Assembly (NCBI GenBank): GCA_949152475.1
Contig: OX424569.1
Span: 25,713,950-25,777,949, forward strand
DNA: 64,000 bases
Source: Terebella lapidaria
Lineage: Eukaryota > Annelida > Polychaeta > Terebellida > Terebellidae
Direction of reading: 5' to 3'
The position numbers and the translations under genes are program-made. Each line of letters opens with the position of its first letter. The stretch's first letter is position 1. The notes below the pieces were generated by a model that saw only the letters and a list, made by a program, of their open reading frames with translations, had not been told where the DNA came from and made no database searches. Positions 1-14,300 of this stretch are shown piece by piece.

Positions 1-114
1 TTTTCCTTCATCAAAAATGAAGAAAAATACTGAAATTTCTCTCGTGAAAATAAGAGACTGACATGTATGTAGGTACTGATGGATTTCTGTCTACATAAAC
101 AATGTTTGTTGCAG

Positions 115-3100
115 GTGCGAGTGACTGACTTGATGGGAGGTAACCTGGGTAAGGTGACGGTTACCGCGGATACGGCTCGTCACCTTGGAGATCATGCGGT
201 TGTCCTCAGCAAGAAACCTTTCACAGCTTCTGCCAAGGATGAGTGAGTTGACATATGTTGCATTGATTGGTAGAAAAAAATAACGGTCAAAGTTTATTAA
301 ATTTTCCAGTCTTGGTTTTACAACCCAAAGATAGATAGAAACTTGCCATATTCACTTGTAGGAGCCTCTATGAGATGGACTTCATGAGCGTGAAGCCTGC
401 CCGCGGTTTCTACCGTATCCTGCTCTCACTGGCTCCATCGAAGCCGGACGCTCGTCTGATCGGGACGTCTGGAGCAGAACTCGAGGTCAAGGTCACGACA
501 CAAGTCCTCGTCGAAAACGTAGAGATCGGTGTGGCTGAGAAGGAGCAGGCTGGTGCCACCAAAACCACAAAGTAAGTGTTCTGGTTTTAATGTGTAGAAC
601 TTATGTGTTGTGTCTAATATGGCTAACAGTGTACTTTGCCATGGTAGCGAAGATTTGAATAGATCGTTTGATAAGTGTGGATTGTTATCAGACTGTTAAA
701 ATGATGTCGAGAAACGAGCCGATTACAAAGCAAGCATAATACCCTGCCCCATATCATCCTTTGCCATGATTTCCCCATTGTAACTTGCCATTTATACTGA
801 AATATTTCAACCTTACCAGACTGCAGCACCCCAACAAGGCTGCAAATGTGTTGGAGGCAGATTACCACCAGCGGATCACCATGTCCTTCCAGCTGAAGGA
901 TAAATCGTCCAGCACGGTCATGACGGCTCACCAGGCCTTCGTACGACTGACCAACCAGAAAACCAAACAGGAGATCTTCTTCGTGCCTGAGACTGATGCC
1001 TCCACTACCTACCGCTTTGATCTGGTGCTTTGTCAAATTAAAAAATTCCATTCATGCTTCAAACGATTTATTATGTGAATCACTATGTACTATTTGAGAA
1101 AACTAATTTTGAAATATCAATATTTTAGGATGTTGGTGAGAAGGCGAAGGACTTTGGTTACCTGAATGGCCGTTACTCCATGGATCTGATCCTGGGTGAT
1201 GCTGTGATCCAGAACCCTCTCTTCTGGACTGTTGTAAGTATGCATACAATGTCACAACTAGCCTACTTATACTTAGCCTTGCAAAAGCAATGCCTGATCA
1301 CTGCACTTTGTGTATTGTCATGTAATCCACATTCTTTGAAGAACATTAGTGAAGAAAATCTGTTGATATTACAAAGCAAACAAGTCTAAACAGACGATCG
1401 GCCCTGCAGTGTGTAGATTGCTATGACCCACGTGGTGTTTGTACAATAATATACTGATGTTTTTCCTTGTACAGTTTGACGTTTTGAAAACATTGTTTCA
1501 CTTTCGATCGATCCAGGCCGACGTTGTGTTGTCGTTCCCCGAGGGCCCCACACAGAAGGAGTCCACGACCTCTGACCGCTACTCCAAGAAACCCGAGATC
1601 CAGGTTTGTGCGAATTCTAGCATGTTTTGTTTGCTAGTAAAGCCTGGCATGTGAAAATTGCATGGAGTGGTAAAATTTGTCAGAGAAATGCTTTTCCAAA
1701 AGTCAATGTCGGATGTAGAAATGATGCTTTTTGAAACGATATCTGATTGTTGCATGCAGCATGAAGACAAACACTCACTGATCTGCATCTTGTCCGGACT
1801 AACCGCATGGAATCGTAGCATTAAATATCCAGACTGTCTAAATGCGTTGTGCCTTTCCTTCACAGCTAGACTCTTGTTGCTGTAGAATATTATTTAGAGA
1901 AATAAAGTAGTTAGACCTCTTTGCATGGGTAGACATGAAAGTGAGTTTTGATAAAAACTGGAGGTATCGCAAGGAATGAATATCGCCCTGAGAATATGTT
2001 GTATATCGTTGCAGCACCAGTTCCGTGAGCCTGAGAAGCGACCTCCCGCGACTGTCTCCATGCTCTTCACTGGCCTCGTCCTGGTGCCCGTTCTCATTCT
2101 GCTCATCTCGGTAAGCCCCGGGAATTCTCCAGGGTTTGGTTTCACTTTCATTTTGGGAAGAGTGGGGCATCGTTGAGCATTGACACTGTCATGCAAATAT
2201 TGATTTTCATTAACTTGTTGAGACCAAACTAGTGCACAACGTAAACTAAAATTTACTGTATATGTGTTGAAATATATTTGAATATATAACTCCTTTTACT
2301 GAGTACATGTATTCCACAATCAAAATTGTTTCATGCTCAAAACACCCTCTTCTTTCTCTCCAGTGGCTTCGTCTTGGTGCCAACATCTCTGGCTTCCCCA
2401 TGAACCTAAGCGCCATTGGCTTCCATCTTGGACTTTGTGGTAAGTTAGCAGTAACTAATGGTGTGTTTAATTGAGTAGATTCTTCGATCTGCTTGATGTT
2501 CCCTACAGTTTGACCTTAGAAAGTGTATTATAATGTACTACAATCGTTGTGAAAGAAGTTCTTAAGAAATGTGTTCTGGAAGCAAGAAAATTAGTCAGAT
2601 TCTGAAACTAAGTCAAACTTTCTGATTTCCCATTTTCTCCCTGACAGCAATCTTCGGCCTCTACTACTGCTACTGGCTACAACTGAACATGTTTGTCACA
2701 CTCAAGTATCTGTGCTACATCGGTATTCCAACCTTCCTCTTCGGAAACCGTCTCCTCAGCAGCATCGCGGCCAAAAAGTGAGTTTTGCTGTAAATGTCCC
2801 ATTGTTTTCTGTAAGGAACGTTTAATCAATGAATCTCATCGATGTGACTCGGTAAATGGTATACATGTCTGGGAGATAGTTTCTGAACCTTTCAAATAAA
2901 TATGTTAACACACGACATACTTGGATGCCAATGTTTCTATGGCAACAGACAGGGTGCCTGTTACCCCAGTGTCTGTGAACCTTCCATGCATTGGGATATC
3001 ACTCTGTACTGCTGCTTCACCCTGGTGGTCAATTTATACACTATGGGATAGTGGCAATATTGAACATTCTTCGAATAAATGTGATCTTGTAAGTTGCTTC

Positions 3101-3153
3101 CCTACCTTTGAACTCGTCATTGGAATTTGCTCGTTTTCTTTTGCAGGAAATAG
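115..3153 (+). CDS. RPN2: Ribophorin II (oligosaccharyltransferase subunit 2), 3' part of gene
   Basis: RPN2 is a membrane subunit of the ER oligosaccharyltransferase complex, which transfers the preformed glycan to Asn of nascent proteins. Nine exons are joined by reading frame: 115-242, 362-571, 820-1024, 1129-1233, 1517-1603, 2015-2110, 2364-2439, 2648-2777 and 3147-3153. They give the last 347 residues; the upstream exons lie outside the window. Family signatures seen are HQAFVRLTNQKT, the conserved FREPEKRPP just before the membrane region, and then three hydrophobic segments (VSMLFTGLVLVPVLILLIS; SAIGFHLGLCAIFGLYYCYW; FVTLKYLCYIGIPTFLFG), as in the vertebrate C-terminus. The last intron interrupts the codon AA|G and exon 9 adds only Lys-stop. 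If that intron is retained the frame also stops at once (TGA at 2779), so both forms end in lysines. Identification is very secure; the last splice is inferred. Confidence 0.95.
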
Positions 3154-3745
3154 TCGAGGCTCTACGGTAGCAGTTATATCAAGAATTTACCACAAATTAT
3201 CAACAGAAAACATAGACTATTACCAGCATGTTGTCTTAGCTCTTTATAGGAATAAAATAAAATATGTACGTGTAGTGCAAGGCTGTAAGTTTTTGTACAG
3301 AATATGTACCGTGTACGAACTGTGTACTGTGAATGCCGTATTGAGAGTAATTGTGTAAAAAAAAAAGAATTATGTTCGCAAGTTTCTCTGTTGCTCAATT
3401 GTCAAGAATTTTTTTTTCCATATATGTGGAATACAGAAATCAAAATGATGTGAAATTGATGAGTATGAACATTTCATAGTCTGCTAATCATAGCTTGTAG
3501 AACTTGCAATAGATTTTGTCTATTTCTACTCTGGAAGTGCTGTTGTCGTATTGAAATTTGTTAAATGATATTTATTCTTAAGGACGATATTTCGCCGTTA
3601 GTTGGAGAGGGAGAGAATGTTGTAGAAAGTATAAATACGCTTGTCAAGCAATCATGTCGCGTGAAGAAATGTGTCGGAACAGGCAATGTTCCTTTTCTTG
3701 TGTGTATATGTCGCAGAAAATCAATAAAACTATTTCATGTAAATT
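3154..3745 (+). other. RPN2: RPN2 3' untranslated region
   Basis: Downstream of the RPN2 stop, AT-rich sequence runs to a canonical AATAAA at 3723-3728, so the transcript probably ends near 3745. An earlier AATAAA-like cluster at about 3251-3262 could be an alternative site. No coding potential is seen. Confidence 0.6.
3723..3728 (+). terminator. Polyadenylation signal of RPN2
   Basis: AATAAA lies about 570 bp after the RPN2 stop codon and is the last good signal before the convergent TPD52 transcript begins. Confidence 0.55.
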
Positions 3746-3935
3746 TTCTGACTTAATTTGAAGAAATTCTCAACAGTGGTTGCTATAAGAACTGCAAAAT
3801 TTTATTTTCCGTCCACATACCATATCATGTGATTCAACCTTGCCGAACTTGAATTTGATCTTGCAGCAGCCACTGTATAAGGTATTGATGAAACGGAGTT
3901 GAAATGAGAATATCGGAGAATATTTTCATATTAGC

Positions 3936-5396
3936 TTTATTATATTTTTAGACAACCCAACATTTGAATATCTTACAAAAATCCTTTGCAGACTCGCTAC
4001 ATAAACCATTTGCACCTCAAGTCCACAATACTGAAGACTGCACCTAAAAAACTTGTGCAGTGATTAAGATGTTGATCACTTATACAATATAACTAATTCA
4101 AGGTCGGGAAATTGCCACTTATTTCTAAGCAGTGTGATCTTACTATTTCTAAATGAAAATTTGAGCGACCAAACCAGTTCATAGGAAGAGAAATTTTAAA
4201 CGATATTCCATTCAGAATATGAATACTTTCAATATGTACACAGCTTTTTTTTTTTTATTTTACACATTTACAAATTGAGAGCATAAAGCTGACAACCTAT
4301 GCTTTTAAGTGGCACCATCACCCAACATAAACTGCTCAGTTGTCTAAAACCGCAACGTCCATATTTGTCCTTCTATAATACAGACGGTATCCGATATTAT
4401 TTTGTCTAATTGAGCAGTCCATATGTACAAAATAATTTATGCTGCTAACTTGCCCCTAGAAAATATTTCGGAAACAATTCCATTCATACATTGTAAACAA
4501 ACGACTGCCGTTCCTCTTGGAAATCAGCACATGGACAACAAAATTTGAATTATTTTCGTCAGCACATTGTGATATTTTCAAGCATACAAGTTGTATTCAT
4601 TAGCATATACAGGATAGAATACAAGCACAGATATCAGTATACATGTTATATAACTGGAATGTGATATTTTTTTAAGCCTTCTGGAAAATAACAAAAGAAA
4701 ATCTTATTCTACATATTTGGATATATTTTTGGGGTTACTACACTCATTACTATTTCACTGTGCCCTTAGCTCATTGAACATTCTTTAAATATTTACAATT
4801 GCATTGAAATACATAAACTCTACTGGGCATTTAGGTGTGTACATGTAATGTTCGTAAGTCTGTTTACATACGAAAAATGTTCATGCACAACTAGACTAGT
4901 ACACTTGAATGATTTACACCCTCATATTGATTTCACGAAGAATTATATTTGAACACATTTGAAAAATTTCATCAAGAATTATTTAACGTACATATCTGAA
5001 TTGGGCAAGAAGGCCTTCACATTTGTTTTTTTCTTCTTGCGAGAATCAAACACGAAACCACAAAGAAAACATCACAATGATTGTTATTATGGTACAAATT
5101 CCATGTTCGATTTTGTACTGTTTCATTGTATATATACAAATAAATACAGACAAGTCCCCAACATTTTCTCTCGAAAAGATTGCCACTCAACATTTCACAA
5201 ACAACAAAAACAAGTATCTCTACTTATTAACAGATCACTTGATGTTCGATAACTAAAAGGGGAAGGGAAGGGGAGGGGGGCGGCTTCAAGCCACCAACAA
5301 ACGAATGAGTTCAGATTGCCGCCAACCACTCTTTCACGCAAGTCCAGAAAATAGAATGCTTTCAGACGCAGTGTTTTTTTTACACGGGCCGTGAAT
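3936..5396 (-). other. Probable TPD52-family 3' untranslated region
   Basis: Minus-strand sequence after the TPD52 stop is AT-rich with no conserved frame. Minus-strand AATAAA signals occur at 4254-4259 and 3936-3941. The transcript is therefore expected to end within a few hundred bases of the RPN2 3' end, in a tail-to-tail arrangement. The 3' limit is a guess between these signals. Confidence 0.5.
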
Positions 5397-8300
5397 CTAC
5401 AACGGCACTTTTTCCGGGTCGGATGTTTGGCCGGCGCTGGTTGCCGTGTTCTCAGCTGAGGGGTCTTCGGACGGGCTCTGAAGGTCACCAAAATTGTTCT
5501 CCGATTTACTGCCGGTCACCTTGGTCTGTAAGGGTGGAAAGAAACAAATAAAAGTACAGGTATATGTAAATCATGGGAAAGTTATCAAAACTGGTTAAGT
5601 CAATTTTTGATGTCATGGATTGTTTTATTCAGATATCCAGCGTGTCATTCAATATTGAAGCTAGGAATCTTGTTTTAGATATAAGATTTGTAGTTCGTAT
5701 ATTAAGGCTTCAAGAAAATATTCACAACTACGTGTAACATTGCATTTGCAGTGTAAGAATTAAATTTACTGAGTATAATACCATCACCATATAAACCTTG
5801 TACACAAATAAACAAAATTTACTACTACCGGTAACATACGAAACTGATAAGAAAATTCTGGGAAATCAACGGATAAAAATTTTTTTCACAGAAAATGTTT
5901 TAACACATGAAATCCGCAAAAAAAAAAAACAATCACCATTTTGCTGGCTTCACATCTACTTTAAATATAGCTTCACGTTATGTAAATATGTGATTTGTAG
6001 TGAAAAGAAATGTGCACAAATAGACAAAATATACCTGTACAACAAAAGTCCACCTAAACCAATTACATTTAAAGATATTCTCGCATAATAAGAATCACTC
6101 ACATAGATAAAATGAAACATAAAAAGATATTTCACCACCACAGGAAGTATTTTAGAACACATTGAAAAGAAATATTTTCTCACCATTCTCATTTTTAGGT
6201 TGCCCATTGACCGCGATGACTAAAAATTTATTTTCGAGAAGCAAGCAACCAAAAAAGTTTGAAGTATCAGTGATAAAGGCTCCCACCACACCAAAATACA
6301 TATATGTACATACAGATGTAGTATTAAATATGTTGTCTATATACAGGGGATAATCAGCATGGAATTTTAAAAATAAAATGATTATATTTTGTATGTAATG
6401 CAAGTACCATGCACAATATGTACATGTGGATACAAGAAGCAACCATTTACCACAGAGCCTCAATAGCACACGTTCCAGATATATATATATATCTAGTTAG
6501 TTTGACCTTGACCTTGGAATACTGACCTTGACATTGGTATAAGCTCCGCCCACTTTCTCCTCAAACGACTTGAATGTGTTGGAATTTCTGTGTAGAAAAG
6601 AGTATTTCATACATATAAATTTACATTGACAAGAATCAAGAAATGGCATAATTTGGATAAATGATATCATTAAAATTTTCTGAATGAATGGAACAAGAGA
6701 TACCAATATACCATAGAGCAAATTGATGATAAGATCAATAGATCGCCAAATTCATTCAATTCAATACAATAAGGCAACCTTTACAAACCTCATATCTCCA
6801 AACTTTTTGGACGCGAAGGCTCCGAAAGACTTGAAGGCACTGTTCGTCTTTTGGTACCTGTTGTGTGGAATAAACATTAGTTCTGCAATAGTAAACATGG
6901 TATAGTAATAAATAGATACATGACATGCGAGCGGTGAAAATATGAGATACGTTCAATGCATTGCCAAAACGTAACAGGTAGACAACTTTGAAATAAAAAT
7001 ACATCACATAAAAAAAAAATATTGTTCAAAAAGCAAAGAAAAAACATAAAGATAAGCAATCTACCAAAGAATTATATTGATTAGTGAAAATGAAGAGTAA
7101 AATGTACATAATTTCAAATTATTACAAAGCTACTAGTATTAGACGGCATTTTACACATGTGCCAATGACATACAATATAACCACAGAACCCACGATTTCG
7201 GCTGTCTGATAGAAGTACCATATCATTTCATTTAGTTTCCATTTGAGCCCAATCATTCGAGGAGACAAGCTTAGACACTCACGCATCAGTGGATTGAATA
7301 GAATCAGTGATCTGGGTCAGCTTTTCATTGGTTTTTTGGACCCTGTAGAAAGTCAAGGTCAAGGTCATAATTTGAAAGGTCATAGTGCTTGGTGACATTT
7401 TCGTGCAGCCCCCGAAAGCCAGCCAAGCACAAGGGGATTAGGTGATTGTAGAAAAGCATGAATACATGTATGTATGAGAAAATGTATATGGCAACAAGAC
7501 CATAGTTACAATCATTGAAGTGATTTGGTGGTGATTAGCAAGTATATTAAACATTTTGCACACTAATAAAGATATATAGGTATTGGTATATCAAATCAGA
7601 CATAAAAGCTAGATACAGAAACAAAGTTATAAGACGTATACAGATATATGTATAAAAACTATATATAACAACTATTTGTAATTGCCTTCAAAATCATTTC
7701 AATAGCGAATAATCTCGCTGCACTGAATATGTGGAAAAAATATTTGGTAAAATATGCTACATGTAGTTTATGAATATCATTCACACAAAAACAGGTAACA
7801 TGTGGGCAAAGTCACAAATGATTTCAACAAGTTGATTTTCATTCCCATGCAAAGTTATCAAAGTTTGCAACACTGATTTTCTGCAGCATGCAAAGCTTGT
7901 GAAAGAAAATATATGCGAGATAATTAATATGTATTTTTTCAGCATGTTTTCAATTAGCGTCATTTTGTTGTGATACGTCACCCATGCAAATGTACATGCT
8001 TTATTATACTACCAGTTGTACAGTCTTTTTGTGCATGTTTTTATTCACTAATCATGCTAATTGTCAATATTACCACACAAAAGAATACAATTAGTTAGTT
8101 GTGTTTCGAAAGTTCCTCATCAAGTTCAATCATTCCCCTGACCCATTCCCAAAACATAACAACTGCCCTAAGTTTCCCACTACTGCCCAAGCAAGACACT
8201 AACTACATGCATGGAAAACACAACAATCAATGCCAACCGAAACCCAGAAATCAACGAACATGCAAAAGTTCTGAACTGCAGAACAGTAATGACGAAAAGA

Positions 8301-11300
8301 GAGCAATAAAATTGCACATAGCAATATACATGATATATACATGTCAACCCAGTGAGTCGAGCGGTATGAAGATTAAAACTGTTAAATAGCAAGGCCGAAA
8401 ATAACTAAGACAAAAGCTGGTGATGTCATGTGACCAAAAGTCATGTGACTTACGCAGCCGAGTTGGTGATTTTGTCGTTGAGTTTTGAAAAGCTTTCATT
8501 TGTTCGTCGCACTCTAGCAAACGAAAAGAAGGAAGAAAAATTTGAAAATTATAAAACCAAAGAAAATCTGTGCTAAAAAACTTAAGATCAGCTAGATTGT
8601 ATATTGTACATGTACAAATATACATGAATGTAGGTGTTATTAAACAAAAATTTCTAATTAACGGTTTGTACATGGAAAACGATATTACATGTAATACATT
8701 TGTAGATGGCAATTTTGGGAATTTATTCGATCAATTAATATTTTGGGATATTTCACTGAATGTAAGTATGCACGAATGATGCAATATACATTATATTATG
8801 TTATATATAACATAACTGAATATATGTTGCAAATCATGAAGAAACAGGACCTTAATTTGAATAATGTTGTATGTACAGTACAAGTAAAGGGCATTTACTT
8901 GTTTACTCTATGCTCAGAAATTATAAGCATCCGTTTACACAAAGTATTTAGCTGTTCTTAGTCTTTTGTATAAAATGCTAATGTTAATGGATGCCAGAAC
9001 AGAACATATGATGGCAAGTTAAAACGCTAGAATAAAATGGTGGGGAAGGATATTATTTGAAAAGAACCAATGTATCGGCATACTTACCAAGCTTACTTGT
9101 TAGATCCAAGTGCATTACCATGACAACCTATCTATATGTACAAGCTGAAGCCCACACCAACTCTCCTGCTACACTAGACAACCATCCAAGCACCGAAAAT
9201 ACTTACCATCTCCGAAAAAATTTGTGATACTAGATCTACTTCGAATGCTTCACTCATGCAAATTTTAAACTTTTAACGAAAGCCCACCGTGCAAATAAAT
9301 CGGCACACTGTGTTTGATACATACGCGTCCGACTCCTTGATGTTCTGAAAGCCTTGCTTGATGTCGTGTTTGAATTCGGTCATTGGCGTCAAACCGAGGT
9401 TTCGCTTCAGTTCCGATGCTTGGTTGACTTTTGCGGAGAGTACAGTGCGTAGTGTGTTGATTTCTTCCTCCAACTGAAGAGTTGCAAAAGTGTTGTTTTT
9501 CACACATATTTAATATACAATATAAATTATCATATAGATCATCAATATTACTTTTTATATGTAATATAGTGGAAATCATCTGGATACATACATTATATAT
9601 ACATTCTTTCCATACATTCTTTGCATATTTAAATTGCAAGCAAGTGTTATTAATGTGCAAGTATATATATATACATGTGAAAATGGTAATTCTGCACAAG
9701 TGACAAACGTGAAGACTCGATTGACAAAAACGAGACTTCCCCCGTACCCTGGCAAGATCTGCTTTCCATTCCTCCTCCAGTCTCGCTCGCTCCTCCGGGT
9801 CCTGTGCTGGCCCCTGGTGATTGTGCACGGAGTTATCAAACTCTGTCGACGACGTCTCAATCGTGTCGTAGAAACTGTCCTCTGCAACAGAAAGATAGAG
9901 AGATATAAGAAGTATATACTTTGGTATTGGAGAAAATATTTTGTGCTTTTGCTATTTTTGTGCTGAAGGTGTGTCAATTCCTGGCAGTAGAGAATTTCGT
10001 CGTTATTTCCTTTCTTCTGATTGCATAATTATCAGCATGATAATTCACATAATTCCCATATTTGAAAGAATCACAAACCATGTCTACATGAATGGGTATT
10101 CATATGCAAGAAACATTTACCATGTTTAAATATGTAACATGGAACATTTTACACATTATTACGGGTATTAGTGCTGTCTGATTCTCATTCAATGTTTCAT
10201 CCTAAAAGCCAATAGATTGTACCCATTAACATTGATGCAAACCAAGCTGATATAAAGTAGCCATTAACATTGATGCGAATCAATGAAATACCATTACAAC
10301 GTATTATCAGATTATGGATGACGCAGAACATATCATGTTCGAAACTGTGTGCTGTAATTGTAAACTGTAATTGTTTGTTCCTTTCCATATATTACTGGGT
10401 ACTAATATATCACGGATATTGTCACCCAGCATTTATCATTCATTTAAACGTCATAAAATTCCCAAATTTTATTTGTAAATTTGCCGTTTATTGTTATTAC
10501 TCACCTCTAAACTACTACATGCTCCTTTTCGATCCTTTGGATCGTTCTGGATAGAAATTCGCGTACTGAAAGCAAGGCACGATCGTCTGCCTGCATGACT
10601 CGAGCGCTCCTTTTGCCGCCAAAACCGCCGCGCATATGCGCGCGCAGCTGCGCAGAAGCTTCACTTTTCTGTCCAAAAAACGACAAAAGGAAGCCCCTAG
10701 CACACAACTGGCGGGGATGGATGGGAGGGCCTTTACTGTAGTAGTTTAGAGGTGAGTAATAACAATAAACGGCAAATTTACAAATAAAATTTGGGAAGTT
10801 TATTTTATACATCACCAATCTAAACTACTACATGCTCCTTAGAATCAAAGGATAGGCAGTGGAGCAGTAGTGCTAGAGAGTCATGAAAACAGACGATAGT
10901 CTTGATTTCAAGCGAATCGCTAAAATGCTACATTTTCGATATATCTTTAGTAATATAATAAAGATACTCACCTAGCGGTGCGATCGCTTGCCTCCGACAT
11001 GCACGAATTTCTTCTTCACCCATCGGTGGAAAACGGAACTCTACTTGAGACCGTAACATAAAGAACTCAAACACAAACACAAAGTGTTGCTTATATACAC
11101 GTGCACGTTAAAACCAAGACTTTTCTGTCCAGCTGGTTCAAACAACAGCTTGCGCTACGACCAGCGGACCCAGTCTAAATCTGGACGACTGGTCCTGAAG
11201 TTCGGCAGCATTGGACAGATAGAACCCGATGAATGTCGTAGAATTAGTCCACATTCCAGCCCTCACGATATATTCCAACGGAATATTCGACCTGGCCGCC

Positions 11301-14300
11301 AAAGACATCGAGATGTGTCGGATTTGGTGGGACGATATTTTGTAAGTGACTCGATCGTCAGCACCTGATTCCGCATAGACAGTCCTCACTACAACCTTCA
11401 CCCATCGGGATAGTGTAGCTGTGGAGATATCCGTAGCCCTATTAGGCTGATAGGAAATAAATAACCGCTTGCGATCTTTCCTGATCGATCTGGTACGATC
11501 GATGTAGATTTTCAGCGCTCTTACCGGGCACAATAGAGCGTCCGGCTCATTCCGTCCTACGTAACCGCCCAGTGACGGAATTACGATAGGGGAGAACGCT
11601 TTCCCGCCCTCAACTGCAGCACGTGTTTTAGGCATAAAATCACGTACTGGGTATAAGGAAACGGACCCATCCGCGCCAAATGCGACTCGCGATACGTCGA
11701 TCGCCGCGACATCTGAGCGTCTTCGACCACTTGCTAGCATAACTAGCAAGAAAGTCTAAAGAGTTAACCTCTGCAAGGAAACTTCCTTGAGAGGCTCCCA
11801 AGGTGCTTTAGTAAGACAATATAGCACAAAAGCCATGTCCCAATCCGGTAGAGTAGGAACTCCACGTGGCCTTTGCGTCCTAAAGGACGCCAAGAGATCA
11901 GCCAGGATACGATTATTAGTTAAATCGATCCCCCTAGCACGGAATACAGGGCCCAGCATGGACCTGTATCCCTCTATCGTAGTAGGCTTCAAATTAAGCC
12001 TATCAAAGAGATAGCAGAGAAAGTCTAGCACTGCATTCAGAGGGGCAGAGAGCGGATCAATGCGCCTTCCGTTACACCAACGTACGAATACTCTCCATTT
12101 AGCCTCATACGTTTTAGAGGAGGATCTCCTATTCTTTCTCGCGAGATGTACGGACACCTGCTGAGAAAATCCTGCCTCCTGGAAGGATCGCTCGATAGCC
12201 TCCACACGTGTAATTTGAGCACGTGGACGGAATCGTGAAATATATCCCGCCCCGGTTGCTTCAGCAACCTGTCCTCGATCGGGAAAACCCGTGGTACATC
12301 GATCAGGAGGGACAGTAGCAGGGGGAACCACGCCTGCATCGGCCAGCATGGCGCCACCAACAGAATCTCGCACTGAGACCTGGCTACTTTGTGCAGCACT
12401 TCTGTTAGGAACCGAGTTGGCGGGTACGCATACCCGAACATCCCGTCCCACGACTGAGACATCGCGTCCACAGCCAGTGCCTCGCTCTCTGGCAGAGGTG
12501 AGAAGTAGACCGGGAGCTTGTGATTCCGAGAGGTTGCGAACAGGTCTATGTTCGGTGTCCCGAACGCCTGACAAACGCGCCGAAACACCCCCGGATGCAG
12601 ACTCCACTCCGTGCCTATGATCTTGTCCGGTCTCGACAGAGCGTCCGCTAGGACATTCCTGTGACCCGGCAGGTGCCTCGCCCTGATAAACAGACGGTAC
12701 TTGAAGGCAAACCTGATCAGACACTCGGCCTCCAAACAAAGCTGACTCGAGCGAGTTCCACCTTGTTTGTTTATGTGCGCCACTACTGTGCTGTTGTCTG
12801 TGAAGACCAACCACTTCGTCCCTGGGGGACTCTGAGGCCCCCAGATCTCGAACGCACGTCTCACCGCTCGCAGCTCTAGGACATTGATGTGCAACGCCCT
12901 CTCGCTCGTGTTCCACACAGCAGAGAGTTCGTGCTCGTCCATATGAGCTCCCCAAGCCAATTCTGACGCATCGGTGAAGAAGGTCCGATCGGGCAGATAC
13001 TCCGCCAGTGGCATCCCTCGGAAAAGATTCCGATGGTCCCGCCACCAATGCATTGCTTCCCGAGCACGATCGTCCACCGATACGACTTGGTCTAGTCGAT
13101 CGGTGAGGATCCGCCATTGCAACGCTAGACACCATTGAATGGGTCTGAGGAAGCACCTGCCGAACGGCACCTGTTTCTCCATCGACGCCAACAGACCGAT
13201 GATGGACAGAAACTGTCGAGCTGTGATCGACGACTGCGTCAGCGCGACCTCCATCGCCGCAATCGCCTTGAGAACTCTCTTCCGCGGAGGAAGAGCTACT
13301 CCTCGCTCTAGATCGTAATCTACCCCGACGTACTCGAACCTCTGTGTCGGGGACAGATGAGACTTCGCCCAATTGGGGATCCAGCCAAGGCTGGTCGCCA
13401 ACCTGAGGACGAACCCGGATTGCTCTATAGCCTGAGACGGGGAGTCGGCTATGATTAACCAATCGTCGATATAATGGTGGAATTGAATTCCAACCGATCG
13501 AAACCTGGCTGCCATCGTCCTTACAATACGGGTGAACACGTAAGGGGCGGTGGCTACTCCAAAAGGAAGTACCCTGAACTGATACACCGAACCCTCGAAG
13601 GCGAACTTGAGGTATCGCCGATCGGCTGGGTGTATTGGCACATGTAAGTACGCGTCCTTGACGTCGATACTGACTGCCCACTTCCCCTTGGACAGAGCTT
13701 TCTGGACGAAAAGCGCCGACTCCATCTTGAACCTGGGTATGATCAGGAATTTGTTGAGGTTTGACAGATCGAAAACGGGACGCCACCCGCCTGTCTTTTT
13801 CGGCACTAGGAAGATGAGAGAATAGAATCCTCTCTCGTCCTTGACCACCTCGATCGCACGTTTCTCTAGCAACTGCTGCACCACGTGCTGCAGAATCTGA
13901 AACTTTTCCCGATCGCCGGGCACAGGGAAGAACCACGCTTTGGGTCTGATCGGTGGTTTTCCAGCCTCCCATCTGAAGGTGAGACCGAACTTCACCCATG
14001 CCACGACTGAATTGTCTGACGACGCCAGATCGCTCCAGTTCCGGACGAACTGAGTCAGGTGTCCCCCGACTGGACCAGGTTGTGGAAGATCGAATTCCGA
14101 CAGAACTGAACCTTCCACAGAGCCTACGCTTTCCCGCAACGAGTCACTTCTTACCAGAAGCTTTCCCTTTGCCCTTGAAGCGTCCACCCCCTTTGCCTCC
14201 ACGCTTGCCATCCCCCTGGGGAGGGGGAGGCTGCGCCCCCCGAAAGGGCGGCTGCGTAGAAGCGGGTGCATGTGGTGCCTGAGGTTGGGCAGGCTTCTGA

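Noticed and set aside
11787..12014. Plus-strand frames across the DIRS element
   Set aside because: They lie opposite the RT and recombinase frames and have no recognisable domain; shadows of coding sequence.
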